This document shows positions 11,253-21,591 of a DNA stretch of 64,000 nucleotides, one piece after another. Origin of the DNA: Neckera pumila (lineage: Eukaryota; Streptophyta; Bryopsida; Hypnales; Neckeraceae). The notes under the pieces were generated by a model, which ran no database searches, was not told the DNA's origin, and worked only from the letters and a program-made list of their open reading frames with translations. A program made the position numbers and the translations under genes. Where the stretch lies: assembly GCA_963969595.1 (NCBI GenBank), contig OZ018409.1:32005282-32069281 (forward strand). The letters are read 5' to 3'. How positions within the stretch are numbered: the first letter of the stretch is position 1; every line of letters starts with the position of its first letter.

Positions 11253-12159
11253 TTAACCCATAAAATCCCAAAGTCCCTACGGGGGATTCTTGGGATTTTA
11301 GGTAGGCTTATGTGATCTCAATTTTTGACCTAATTTTTTGAAACTTTCTTAGAAGATAGGAAATCTAACTAGCTTTTTGGGAGTTTAATTTTTATTCCAA
11401 TCGGTGCTTGGGTGCAAAAGTTAGCTCAAAGGACAGCCCAAAAAAATCACAAAAAAAGGAATTATTTTTTTTTTCCCCCTAAGATTGTATTTTTGTCTAC
11501 ATTTGAAGATTTGATTCATTCTATTTAGACTAGTGATGACAAAGTTATGGACAATCTTGTTTTTTGGGCAATCTAATCATCTTCTTGAAAAATAACTTAT
11601 AGAATTCATTTTTCAATGTAATGTTTACAATTTTTCCAAAAAAATTGTTAGACAAGGTGAAGTTTATTTATAAGAACAATCTCATTGTTGGAATTCTTGT
11701 ATTTCAATTCCACCTTAGAGCTATTAACGATTTAGTTTTCCCTTCAATCTTGAACCTACTTCTACTGAACAATTTTTTAATGAGTGAAAATTAAGTATAT
11801 TTTTGTTGAATTTTTTTTCTGGATTTTCAACCTCGTTTTCAACTTAGTTCTTCAACATAAAAAATTAGAAAATCAATCAATAGTGCTAAAATTTCAAGTT
11901 AAAAAGATTTAAAGCCAAAAAATCTAGTCGAGCAAGGTATATAAAAAACTTGTTTTCTTCACTTCAAATGCAAATATCTGGCAATCTACACAATAAAAGT
12001 TTTTAAATTTTTTTTTGCACATTTTTATACTAGTCTAATACAAGATCTTATGGTTAGATATGCAAAAAAATAATTTTAAAAGTTTTTAATTCTTTGCAAT
12101 AGAAATGGCAATTTTGAGTGTTTTGGATGGAAAAAAGGCCTTTGGACTTTAGGTGTTAA
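11253..12159 (-). mobile_element. TTAA-flanked MITE, family 1, copy G
   Basis: A 907-bp reverse copy that shares the TTAA at 11253-11256 with the right end of copy D, so it is joined head to tail with it. The edges are TTAACCCATAAAATCCC and TTGGACTTTAGGTGTTAA. The divergent first bases suggest an older copy. Confidence 0.82.
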
Positions 12160-12395
12160 GAAAGTTCAATGTCCACAAGTGGAGCAAGCTACTTTCACAT
12201 GGTTTAAACTGATAGAGGATCATGATGCTGCTTTATTTGATGATCTTGTAGTGCTGCGGCAAAGAAATGTTATGACATGATTCCCAGAGCGGTCGGGATG
12301 AACTGACCCCCTCGCTCGGCCATTAGGGAAACCCTGAAATTTTTTATTTGCCACACATGATAAAATTTGCAAATTTTGAATTCATTTCTAATCAT

Positions 12396-12541
12396 GGACC
12401 TAATTACAACCAGTTCTAAAGATGGTAGGTATCCCATAGATAGCTTATAGTTTGTTGACCAAAACAATAAGCTATCTATGGTGTAAGAACATTTCAGTTC
12501 TAAAATGAATACAGTCTCTAGAAACGATCGCAATTAGGTCC
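12396..12541. mobile_element. Small inverted-repeat element (GGACCTAATT ends)
   Basis: GGACCTAATT at the left is matched by AATTAGGTCC at the right, 146 bp apart. The interior holds a hairpin (CCATAGATAGCTTAT / ATAAGCTATCTATGG, 12434-12481). It directly abuts copy H. It is too short for certainty about class. Confidence 0.6.
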
Positions 12542-13472
12542 TTAACCCCTCAAGGACCAACATGCGTTTTTTGGCTATATAGAAATTTTGGGCAGGTACG
12601 TGTGACTAGAAATATCTATATTTGAGACTGAAGTTTTAATGGAAGATTGGGACAAGGAATATCTTCATGTGTACCAAGTTTCATGACATTTTGAAATATG
12701 AGTCAAAAGTTGTGACCTAATATGTTACTTTTTTTCGTAACTGGGCAGTTTGGGCAGATAAGAAAAAATCATTTTTTCCGGATTTAAAAAAATAAATGGT
12801 TCTCTACATTTATATATACTTAAAAAGCTTTTGAGTCATTCCATTTCAATCAATGAGTCAAAAGTTATGAGGGTTTTTGAATTGCGGGCAGTTATGGATT
12901 CTCTACTCTAAAAAAAACTTTAAAGTCGATTATTTCACTCGATTTTCAATATTTTTGGAAAAAATAAAATCCTAGGATGTAAATTGATTATTACAACATT
13001 AAAACCATTGGGATTGGCATTTTTAAATTCCATGATTAAAATTTTAACAATTTAGTATTTTGAATCATTTTCTACTTCTTTCTACCTAGTATTTTTTTCC
13101 TGTATGTTGTACGATTCCAAATGATGTGAAAATTTTCAAGCATATAGACAACTTGTTTAGGAAACTGAATTCAAAGAAGCACCACCTTTATTGGCATTTT
13201 TTCATTGAAAAGTGAGCTTGCAAAGTGCAGCTACCCGGTTTTTCGCAGGATTGAAAAAATGGTTTTCAAGACTTTGAATGCTTATATCTTATGATCCACA
13301 CGGTGGAATTTTCTGAAATTTTTACCACATGTTTTCAAAATATCATACTACAAGATTCAATGGTTACATGTGGCAAAAGTTGTTTTTTTTCCAAAAATTT
13401 GGTAGTTGTATTAGAAATGGCAGTTTTGGAGCGTTTTTGGTGATTACATAGTCATGAAACTTTAGGGGTTAA
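12542..13472 (-). mobile_element. TTAA-flanked MITE, family 1, divergent copy H
   Basis: The edges TTAACCCCTCAAGGACC and GAAACTTTAGGGGTTAA fit the family and the length (931 bp) is right. The interior keeps only scattered landmarks: GGGCAGGTACGTG, AAACCATTGGGATTGGC, and ATTTTAACAATTTAG. It is therefore a separate, older subfamily carrying the same ends. Confidence 0.8.
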
Positions 13473-14271
13473 TTGGGAATGGGTAGTTCTACCTTAGGAC
13501 ACTTGCTACAAAGAGGTTGTCTTGGAAGAAGAAGGAGAAGGAACATATTATTGTTGCACTTAAGGTAGCAACTTCCATAACTTACACTGTACCCATAACC
13601 ATCACCTCTAAAATCTTGGAAAATCTGTGGAAGTGAATAGATGTGATTACAAGGATGCACTACACTTGAACATCAAACCCTAGTGTTAGTATTAGGTGCA
13701 TTGGCACTTGACTCTTTAAAAATTCATAACTTATTCTCACAATATCCAAATAATACATTCAAAATACCACATGTGTTATTTTTCTCTTGCTAATAGGATC
13801 CTATAATTTGCTAGATGTTTATTAATTATAATCATGTTCAAAAACCTTAATTTGATGGTTATGGGTGCTGCTACCTTACTGCAAATGCTGATGATACCAT
13901 CAAACTTCATCCTCTGGTTATCAATAAATATTTGAAGCCCAAAGCAATTTCACAGGGACACATTCTCAACCCAGGTACCCTTGGGATTAAGTGGTTTGCA
14001 AATAAAAAGGCTTGGATGACTACAAGTGTATTTGAAGAAGTTATGCTTGATTTTGAGAGGAGGATGGTTGCTGCACAGAAAGAGAAGGTATTACTTTTGG
14101 TTGACAATTTCTCACGCCATCAAGTCCCTAATGTAGGTGCACAGTTGAAGGTGACCAAACTTGAATTCTCGCCTCCAAGTACTACAAGCAGTTTCCAACC
14201 CATTGATGTAGGAATTATTCAATATTTCAAAGCTCAATATCGCAAGTGACGTACTGATTCAACAACAGATA

Positions 14272-14553
14272 AGGTAACTACATTTAAAATCGCACAGTCC
14301 TTAAAAGCGCACAGCGGATATTCTTGCCTAAAATGTACTCCCACTATTCATATGACTCTATGATCGCTTTTAGGAGCACCTATTTTCAGCGCTTTGAAAT
14401 TTGTAGTTTATTCACACGGTGTCCAAAAAATGCATTCTAAGAGAATCTAGAATCCTCTTTTGACTACCAATGGGACCCCACAATTTTTTTTTCAATATAA
14501 TAGTGAGAACCATGCTGAATTGCTTAATTGTGCAATTTAAGGTGCAGTTACCT
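14272..14553 (+). mobile_element. TA-target MITE, AGGTAACTAC family, copy 1
   Basis: It begins AGGTAACTACATTT and ends AAGGTGCAGTTACCT, with TA on both sides (14270-14271, 14554-14555). It is inserted within the DDE transposase pseudogene. Two further copies occur at 44461-44752 (reverse) and 51726-51977. Tc1/mariner-type duplication, 282 bp, non-coding. Confidence 0.82.
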
Positions 14554-14730
14554 TAGATTCTCTTATGGAAAATAAGAATAAAGACATTGATGCATATCAA
14601 TCTGTGATGATGCTAGAGAATGCTTGACACATTTGAGTTACCACATCAACAATGATGAATTGTTGGAAACATACACAAATTCTTTCAGTTCTTCTTGACA
14701 ATATAGAAATAGAGGAGGCAATTATGTATA

Positions 14731-14845
14731 GGGCAATGTCCGAGGAGGAGGGTGTTTTGGAAAATAACGGGCCGACGAGGAGGGCAGAGCCCGACGAGGA
14801 GGCCTGTTATTTCCCAAAACGCTCGACGACGAGGAGCCATTGCCC
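14731..14845. mobile_element. Hairpin end of a GGGCAATG family element
   Basis: GGGCAATG at 14731 pairs with CATTGCCC at 14838-14845, and the interior also folds (TTTTGGAAAATAACGGGCC against GGCCTGTTATTTCCCAAAA). The homologous block continues to about 15003 and matches, in inverse orientation, 30265-30475. It is inserted in the transposase pseudogene. No TSD was resolved. Confidence 0.6.
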
Positions 14846-15159
14846 AACGTAAACCACGAACAAAAGGATGAGAAATTGATGATGAGAAATCGAAGTTGGA
14901 TGAATAATGCATAATGCCCGATTACGCAAGAAAACCCGCGCAATCAAGCATTACGCCTCAGAACCCTCTCCGTAAATGTACGGGGAAATTCCTGCGAGTG
15001 GTTTATGAGAGAGAGAAGCTCAGGAAGCAAAATAGAAGAAAGACTTGGAAGAAGTTACTGCTTGACTGGAACAATTGGCATTGGTATCTGCATAGATTGA
15101 ATTTGGGCCCAATATGAATGCACATGAGTTCATCAATTATGAACTAGAATTTGATCTAA

Positions 15160-15247
15160 ACAATCCCTATATACTTTGAGGAAGAAATTATAAGTATGCT
15201 TGAACAATCCCTATATACTTTGAGGAAGAAATTATAAGTATGCTTGA
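15160..15247. repeat. Direct duplication of a 44-bp unit
   Basis: ACAATCCCTATATACTTTGA and the 24 bases that follow occur twice in a row without change. The duplication lies in the transposase C-terminal frame and breaks it. Perfect identity means it is recent. Confidence 0.9.
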
Positions 15248-15503
15248 TGAAAAAGATGATGTAGTTGACAATGAGCCCATTGATGAAAGTGGCAATGTGC
15301 AAATTGTTGATGTGGTAGTAGTTAGAGTAGGATTCAAGGATGTTGAAAGTGCAATAGTGACCTTGAAACCATTTCTGGAACAAAGACCTATTGAAGTTAT
15401 ACCTCTCGTCCAGAGCATTCGAACACTTCGAAAGGAAATAGGATCTTGGAGTGTACAAGAATCTCATCAAACTACTTTAAACTCCTTCTTTCATCACACT
15501 TAG

Positions 15504-16489
15504 ATGTGTAATGACATTCATATATTATGTATCTTCGTCCTTTATTTATATAAGTGTTATTATTGTCGATTCCAGAGTCACGTAAGTGTTATTCATGTAA
15601 GTGTTATAATTTATCTATACTACCTCCGGTAAGTGTTAAAGTGTTAACACTGCATAAGTGTTACAAGTTTCTTTGCTCCCAAGTGTTAACAGATATCAAG
15701 GGTGGAAGGTGGACTGTACTTTGAAATCTGGGTGGTATCAAATTTTTAATTTTTGTACATTTTGACAATTAGGTATTCCAACCGTATATACTACTCCGTA
15801 ATTCAAAAAATATGTCACTTCACTACAAGAGAATGGAGTGTTTTACGTGAATTCTAAAGTATATTCCTAGACATAAGATCTTGTAGTGCTTCTACTGTAC
15901 AGTGGCCTATTACAAAGATACGTGATTTTGCCCTCAGTTTTGAAAAGAAATATCTCATCAATAAAATTAGTTTTTTGCAAAAGAATTGTATCAGCACGCT
16001 CTCATGTACAAAGTTAGTTATAGCAAAAAATAGAAAATGCATAAATCTAATTACAATAAAGAGATATTTATTTTCAAAATGAGGGCAAAATCATGCCAAA
16101 ATGGAAATCTCTCTTGAGGGAATTATGAATTCTTTTTGGAAATGCTTAATGAAGGAAAGTTGTGCGTATGGAGGTTTTCTACATATCTCCACAAATGATT
16201 TTAAAAATTCCATAACCAATGTTCACGCTTCAATGGATGATCAAGTAAAATCATGAAAATTAAATTAAAAAATTCACTAAAAATAGAATTTTGGTTTTTT
16301 GAAATTGAGATTCGGTATACTTGATTGGGATTGCATAAGATATCAATGTCGATTGTGCAAAACAAAAAACGTCAACTGTATTTTACATTATGCAAGAAAA
16401 CTATATGGTCCAAACGGCCATCACTTATCTTTTTGGTAGGCCACTGTACTATACTGTACTGTACGGTACGGTACTATCATCACTGAGAA
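15504..16489. other. AT-rich non-coding stretch
   Basis: A cluster of AAGTGTTA words (15550-15690) gives a weak short-period repeat, which may be the sub-terminal region of the DDE element. A small CTGTACTGTACGGTACGGTAC run lies at 16454-16474. I see nothing else. Confidence 0.4.
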
Positions 16490-16646
16490 CGGCCGATGTT
16501 TGAGTATGGACAACCTTCCACTCCTTTCAGGTACGCTCCGTAACTGTCCGATTTCGGTCCCTTTGTCAAGCCCCCGAGAAACGCTGCCGTGTCGTAGTAC
16601 ACTTCCAGCTCCAAGATTTTCAAATTCTCGTCGACCTGCACAGATC

Positions 16647-16727
16647 ATGGCATCACAGAACAATCCCATTGTCAGAATTCAATTAGATTCAAAGTCCTCG
16701 CTAAAAAATTCCACGGCATTAGAGGGT
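16647..16727 (+). CDS. Possible first exon of an unidentified plus-strand gene
   Basis: An ATG at 16647 opens MASQNNPIVRIQLDSKSSLK and the frame runs to a strong donor-like GAGG|GTGAGT at 16726-16731. Upstream is a GC-richer leader (16490-16646) with the frame open. No downstream exon was found before the convergent pathogen-related gene, and no family is recognised. It could be chance. Confidence 0.25.
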
Positions 16728-17178
16728 GAGTAGGATTTCATTCAACGATGGGGAGCCAAATTCTCGAATTCTCGATCGATAATTCAGAATTCGAGTAGAG
16801 TATCTGATGTTGGGAAGCTAGCTAGAATTCAGGGCTCACTGCTCAAGAAATTGAATTGGGGCTCACTATTGCACCAAATCGAAAAGGAAAGAACGAAGTG
16901 CGATCTCTGACATTCAGACACTCTGACACTCTTGAGCTTTGCACAACTTTGCGGTAAAGTACTTTATGAAATTGGGAGAAGCAAGAGAGTACATCAACGT
17001 TCACGTCCATGAAAACAACGAACCAATTTGGGTTTCTGCAATTGCAACTCCTTGCCATTTCCACTGAAATTGAAAACTTCAGTGCAAAAATTGCAAAGGG
17101 TACAAACGATTTTGCACTGATATCCTATTTCACGAACGGAATCAAAACCGGTGAAGGAATGAGCGCACTCTGACCCTC

Positions 17179-17302
17179 CGTGAATGTTAAGGAACTCTTT
17201 TGCTTCCGATTATATGTAAGTTTTCGCAAAGTTCTGCGAAGCTCATTGGCTTTGCGAAAACTTACATATAATCGGAAGCAAAAGAGTTCCTTAACATTCA
17301 CG
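17179..17302. repeat. Perfect 53-bp palindrome with 18-nt loop
   Basis: The arm 17179-17231 (CGTGAATGTTAAGG...TCGCAAAG) is an exact inverse of 17250-17302. It lies just downstream, in gene sense, of exon 3 of the pathogen-related gene, so in its last intron or 3' region. A related unpaired sequence lies at about 16945-17015 (GTGAACGTTGATG...CGCAAAG when read on the minus strand). Zero mismatches imply a recent inverted duplication or a conserved hairpin. Confidence 0.92.
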
Positions 17303-17349
17303 TCCACGAATTGGCAAATTAATTAGGATTTTCGCAAGAAACAATATAC

Positions 17350-19832
17350 CTTAGCAACCACAATCCCAATAGACTCCACCACCTCCCCAGTAGCCGCATG
17401 TCCTTTGAACCCGCCGTCCATCACCCCCCAATGCCGGTACTTCATCACTACCACCGGCGGAGGCGAGTACACGGCCTGCACCTCCCAAGCAAACCCTCCA
17501 GGGAACACAGTCCTGAAAATCTCATGCGAAGACTCGAAAGTCTCTTTCTTAGATTGGTACTTGGCCTCATCTCCTACGAAGCTGCTCGTGGCCATCAAAG
17601 CGTTGTAGCTGCCCACTTGCAGCGTCTCCGCGGCGGTGAGCTTCGGGCCACCTAAAGCATCATCCAGCATTCACACAACATAAGATCCAGTGTTCGTAAC
17701 AATGCAGTGCTGCAATTACAGTGCAAAGACTTGCCATGTTCTCTACGGAAATCGGGATACAATGAAATGAGAGGGCGAGGGTTGTGGATGAGCTCAAAAT
17801 TGTGTAAAAGCTTGTGCGATTTTCAATGGAAATTTGACAATGGAATCCAGAGTTGTGGAAGCTCTCGCTCTTCGCGTTTACAATTGCGCAAAACCTTGTG
17901 CGGTTTTCAATGGTAATTTGGGAAGGAAATCAATCGAGGGTTTGTTGTGGAAGCTCTGGATCTTACCGTTTCCAATTGTGCAAAAGCTTGTACGATTTTC
18001 AATGGAAATTTTGGCAATGGAATCGAGGGTCGGAAGGAAGCTTTAGCTTACCGTTTACTGAGATGCGGAACTTCTCGTGGTCGATGCTCTTGAAGTCGGA
18101 TACATTGGTTTTGTGAGAGAGCTCCATTTCCCACGTTTTCACGAGATTTTGCACCACTTCTTCGAGAGATCCTTTTGGCCATACCTGCTTGAAAAGGCCG
18201 CTTAACGTGAGTTAGATATAAATTTGACGGACTGATCGTTTGTGATTGTGTACGTATTTTAACCCCTAAATGCCCAAGGCTTGTTTTTGAGTTTCTTGGA
18301 ATTTGCTCTAACTTGAACAAAATGCTAACATTTTGATAAGTTGTATCAATTTTTTTTGAATTGTAACCATACAAATTCAAACTAGACATGTAAGAGATCT
18401 CATAGAAAAAGAAAACACAACAAAATCGCTTATGGAGCAAAAGATTATAATGATTGACCATGAGGGTGTTAAAACTGCAAAAGTGATGTCAAGTCTTTCA
18501 ACCCATTTTTTACAAGTCAAATCTAAAAAGTTGGTGACCAAAAAAATTGAGGTTAAAGAGCCTAACTTTTATAACCCCAATCAATTTACGGCTTTTTAAA
18601 ATCTACTCTATAATTTTTTTAAATGAATTTTGAATGCAAATTTTCCTCCAAGATCTAGTGTATTTGAGGCTCATTTTCAAGAGCTCTCAACACTACGGGA
18701 AGTCAAGATTGCACTTGGTACCCTTGTACAAAATCACGAATAGAAAAATCACTATCATTTATTTTCAAGATCGGATTTTTGATGCTAAAACTAGACTTCA
18801 AGAAGAACTTTCTAAAAATATAACCTACTAAAAATAGCAACTTGATTAGGTTTTATTTAACTTCAAAATTTTGCAAACACCAAACTCTGGTAGGTAACGC
18901 AAGTCGAACTCCAAAGTCAGGACTGGGAAAAAAACAGAAAGAAAGTGCGGCTTCACGAGCAAATCGCACTATTTTCCGCAATTAGACTCTAGATTTGCAT
19001 AAAATAGTAAACCAGACCAAGGCAAGTGCATCCTTCACAGTGAAATACAAACGAAACTCCACAACCAGGCTCTCGATTTGCATAAAACAGTCCACCAAGG
19101 CAAGTGCATCCTTCCCATCTCCATTTTCCACAACCAAACTCTCACTAGATTTGCATAAAATTGTAAACAAGACCAAGCCACACGTCCGTCTCCTTCACAG
19201 TGCAACCCACACGCACGCCCACACGTACTAGCTGAATTCCACAACCAGGCTCTAGATTAGCATTAACCAAGACCAAGTCAAGTCCATCCTTCGCACCCCA
19301 AACCGCACAAAACTCCACCACCAAGCTCTCCATCTGCATATCATTCAAAAGAAGCCCCAAGGGAAGTCCATCCTTCACAGCACAATTACACACTAAATTC
19401 CACAACCAAGCTCTACCTTTGCATAAAACAAGACCAAACCAAGTCCATCATCCTTCGCATCCCAACAAAGCACAAAACTTCACAACCAAATCTCCAGATA
19501 CATGTGCATATCCAAACAAGACCAACTTACGCTGCAAGTGCATTCTTCCCCCCTTAACAAGCACAAATCTCCACAATCTTTAACCAAGCTCTCCATTCAC
19601 ACTTCAAAAACAAGACCAAATCACAACAACAAAACAAAGTTACCAACTTCAATACCTGAGTGCGTCCCTTCTCAAACAGAGCATTAACCATCTCGTATTT
19701 CGGAGCGCTTCCATGGCGCCAGGCCGTGTGAAGCTCCCCGTCCCCGGAGAGATGGTCCCTGTAAGGATCCCTCTCGTCCTGGTTTATCTGCAGTCCGTTC
19801 AAATTTTGTGCAACAACCTCTAAAGTCGACAT
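17350..19832 (-). CDS. Pathogen-related protein (barley PR-protein-like), three exons found, last exon missing
   Basis: Minus-strand exons are 19832-19656 (59 codons), 18184-18052 and 17651-17350, all GT-AG and in phase, giving 204 residues. The sequence matches the plant pathogen-related protein family in order: RDPYRDHLSGDGELHTAWRH, YEMVNALFEKGRTQ, VWPKGSLEEVVQNLVKTWEM, LSHKTNVSDFKSIDHEKF, AAETLQVGSYNALM, FESSHEIFRTVFPGGFAWEV, and YSPPPVVVMKYRHWG. The family is cytosolic by lack of a signal peptide; its biochemical role is not settled and it is unrelated to PR-1. Members are about 235-250 residues and end in a short VDExLRxEEVEVYYDPAE-like exon. Exon 3 ends in phase 0 at VVAK with a good donor, so that exon should follow, but I could not find it between 17349 and about 16400. 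Either it lies further away or the gene is truncated. Both inner introns carry tandem repeats. Confidence 0.85.
17800..18051. repeat. Three tandem units of about 90 bp in intron 2 of the pathogen-related gene
   Basis: Each unit contains TTGTGCAAAAGCTTGTGCGA, TTTTCAATGGAAATTT and GTGGAAGCTC, and ends TTACCGTTT or similar. The last unit contains the real donor of exon 2, so the other units carry decoy donor-like copies. A partial fourth unit starts near 17710. Confidence 0.8.
18259..18472. mobile_element. Short TTAA-flanked MITE, family 3 (about 214 bp)
   Basis: The edges are TTAACCCCTAAATGCC and CATGAGGGTGTTAA; the inverted repeat is imperfect (10 of 14). The interior is unlike family 1. It lies in intron 1 of the pathogen-related gene, not far from exon 2. 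Confidence 0.5.
18985..19640. repeat. Degenerate minisatellite of about 75-bp units in intron 1
   Basis: Roughly eight units are built from ATTTGCATAAAA, AAACCAAGACCAAG, AAGTGCATCCTTC, CACAGTG and CCACAACCAGGCTCT. It ends close to the exon 1 donor. Open frames on both strands here are by-products of the repeat. Confidence 0.8.
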
Positions 19833-21588
19833 GATGCTTGCAATCGACCAACAGTCAAAATGCTGAAACGTACTCTCTAAAGTTTCTCAAAGGCCGGTAG
19901 CCTAGCTAGCCTGCAGGGATAGGATCTACTGTAAGAAGGTTAACTATCTGCTTGCGAAGTACAGTCCTGGACTGTATAGCTAGTACTGTACATTCAAGTA
20001 GATGAATCCCGCGATGCAGCGTTTCGATCTGTTATGAGCAATCTATCGCAGGTTTGGGCCAGTACAGGCAGATCTCCAGATTTAAGCAAGCCAGCGCAGT
20101 AGTGTGACAGTTAACTTACTGTACCCAAAGCAACGCTCGTATGAATGCCTTGGAGATCGGGATTCTCGCATAGATCTGTGTACTAGTGTGGAATAGTTGA
20201 TGGTTGGGTGGGGATTTATGGGGAGAAATTTCAAGGTTTCATGGACTTCAAGGAAAGTGTAAACGTGCAGAGTTTCGGTGGTGTTCTGTTTTCCACCAGC
20301 CAGGGATTCTATTTTCAAAGATCTGACAGAGATAGGAAGCTTCTGTCCGTGTTTCTAGTTTGGAACAACGGAAGACTTGCTTGCAATCCATGGGCGAGGA
20401 GGCTGTTACGGAGGGAGCAAGCAAGTGAAGTATTTAAGGCGAAAATCCTCTTTGACAGGACTGAAGGAGTCAAGGTACATTGATTTGTCCTGGAATAGGG
20501 GGAGGGGGAATTAGCGACACCTAGAAATTGGGGTCTCCACACACAAAAAATTATTGTTGTGGAGACACATGTATTTGTTTGTTTGTTTGAAACTACACGA
20601 ATTTAAAATAGTATGACTTTGGTAAATGAGCGTCACATGCATTGGTAGGACAAATCAATTTGGTCAATTCAAAGTTGTTAGATTCTGGAATGAATACATG
20701 CAATCTTGGTTTAGTAGCTTCCTTGAAAGTCATCCATTAGAGAAAATATGAACCGTTTCTAATAAGGTTTGATATGCCAAGCTATTTTAAGAGCCTATAA
20801 GCTCTGCAAGAAGTACCCCTTGCCATGTGAGACTGGTGGACAAAATTCGAGGAAGAAGTACAAGGTTCGGGGGCAATTGCATTGACATGTGGACTCAGTA
20901 GGTGGGGAGAGATCGAGCAAGAATAGCACGTGTATTGATTTCCGCTTCAAGGTAAACCAATCTCCACCAATGGAATTGTTCACTGATTTTGATGAAACTT
21001 GAAATCCTTCTTTTCTACTCACCAAGGCTAGTAAGACAATTAGTGGGATCTTCTTGTCATCTAGTGTTTTTTTTTGCCCACTGATCTCATATGGTAGGAG
21101 ATCCTTAAAGTACTATCTTTGCCTTATGTGCCATATAGGGGAATCATGGTGTACTTCACTGAAGCAAGTCCATTGGTTTTGATACCTTCCATACTGCAAT
21201 ATAAAATAATAAATGGCAACATGAGAAAGGACAAATCAAACACAAGTTTAGGGTCCTTTGGAGCACTTCTTTCTCACCCTCTAGAGATTCCATTTCTTCT
21301 CTAATGCATTAGGCGCTTTTAATCCTTGTCTGGCAAAACCCATTCGATTCTAATCCTAAAAATTTGAACTTACTAAAACTTGATTTTGGTTGCAATATGT
21401 TTTTGGTTGCAACCATGTTCTTTTTATTTCATTTATTTTGGAGAGTGCAAAAACCCACTTGTAAAGTTCACACCTTAAAATCTCCATTAGAGTGAAACAA
21501 AAAGGATAAGGAAAGCCTACCATGCAAAGCACAAGGTCTATACTCCATACCATGTGTGTGGAACGTTCCTCCATATGTATACAACATG
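19833..21588. other. Upstream region of the pathogen-related gene and single-copy-looking DNA
   Basis: The first few hundred bases must hold the promoter of the pathogen-related gene, but I see no convincing TATA box. A 91-codon plus frame at 20208-20483 has no recognised homology. The rest is AT-rich without obvious repeats. Confidence 0.35.
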
Positions 21589-21591
21589 TAA

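Larger units (their letters stand above)
9202..11256 (-). mobile_element. TTAA-flanked MITE, family 1, copy D, split by two elements
   Basis: Copy D runs 9202-9692 and 10838-11256; the two parts sum to about 909 bp, the normal family length. Its left edge has decayed to CTAACCCC. It is broken after TCTTAGAGATATTAA and resumes TTAATAATTTATTTCCC. Intact copies read TATTAACGATTTAG there, with a single TTAA. The two insertions between are described separately. Confidence 0.85.
13851..15503 (+). pseudogene. Decayed pogo/Tigger-like DDE transposase, interrupted by two MITEs
   Basis: Frames at 13851-14249, 14556-14725 and about 15110-15503 are pieces of one DDE_1 superfamily transposase, as in Tigger/pogo/jerky-type Tc1-mariner relatives. 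Visible blocks are ANADDTIKLHPLVI, FANKKAWMTTSVFEE, KVLLLVDNFSRH (the second catalytic Asp), FSPPSTTSSFQPIDVGIIQ, then NCWKHTQIL, and a C-terminal tail ending QTTLNSFFHHT. Two stops look like simple base changes: TGA after QYRK (likely CGA originally) and TGA in ENA*H (likely TGG). MITEs at 14272-14553 and about 14731-15003 split the frame, and a 44-bp tandem duplication (15160-15247) shifts it. The N-terminal CENPB-type HTH and the element's own TIRs were not found. It is inactive. Confidence 0.82.

Noticed and set aside
19035..19405. Overlapping minus-strand frames such as MWNSASTCGRAC...
   Set aside because: They arise from the 75-bp minisatellite in intron 1 of the pathogen-related gene.
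20208..20483. 91-codon plus-strand frame
   Set aside because: No domain, no splice context and no second exon; not strong enough to call a gene.
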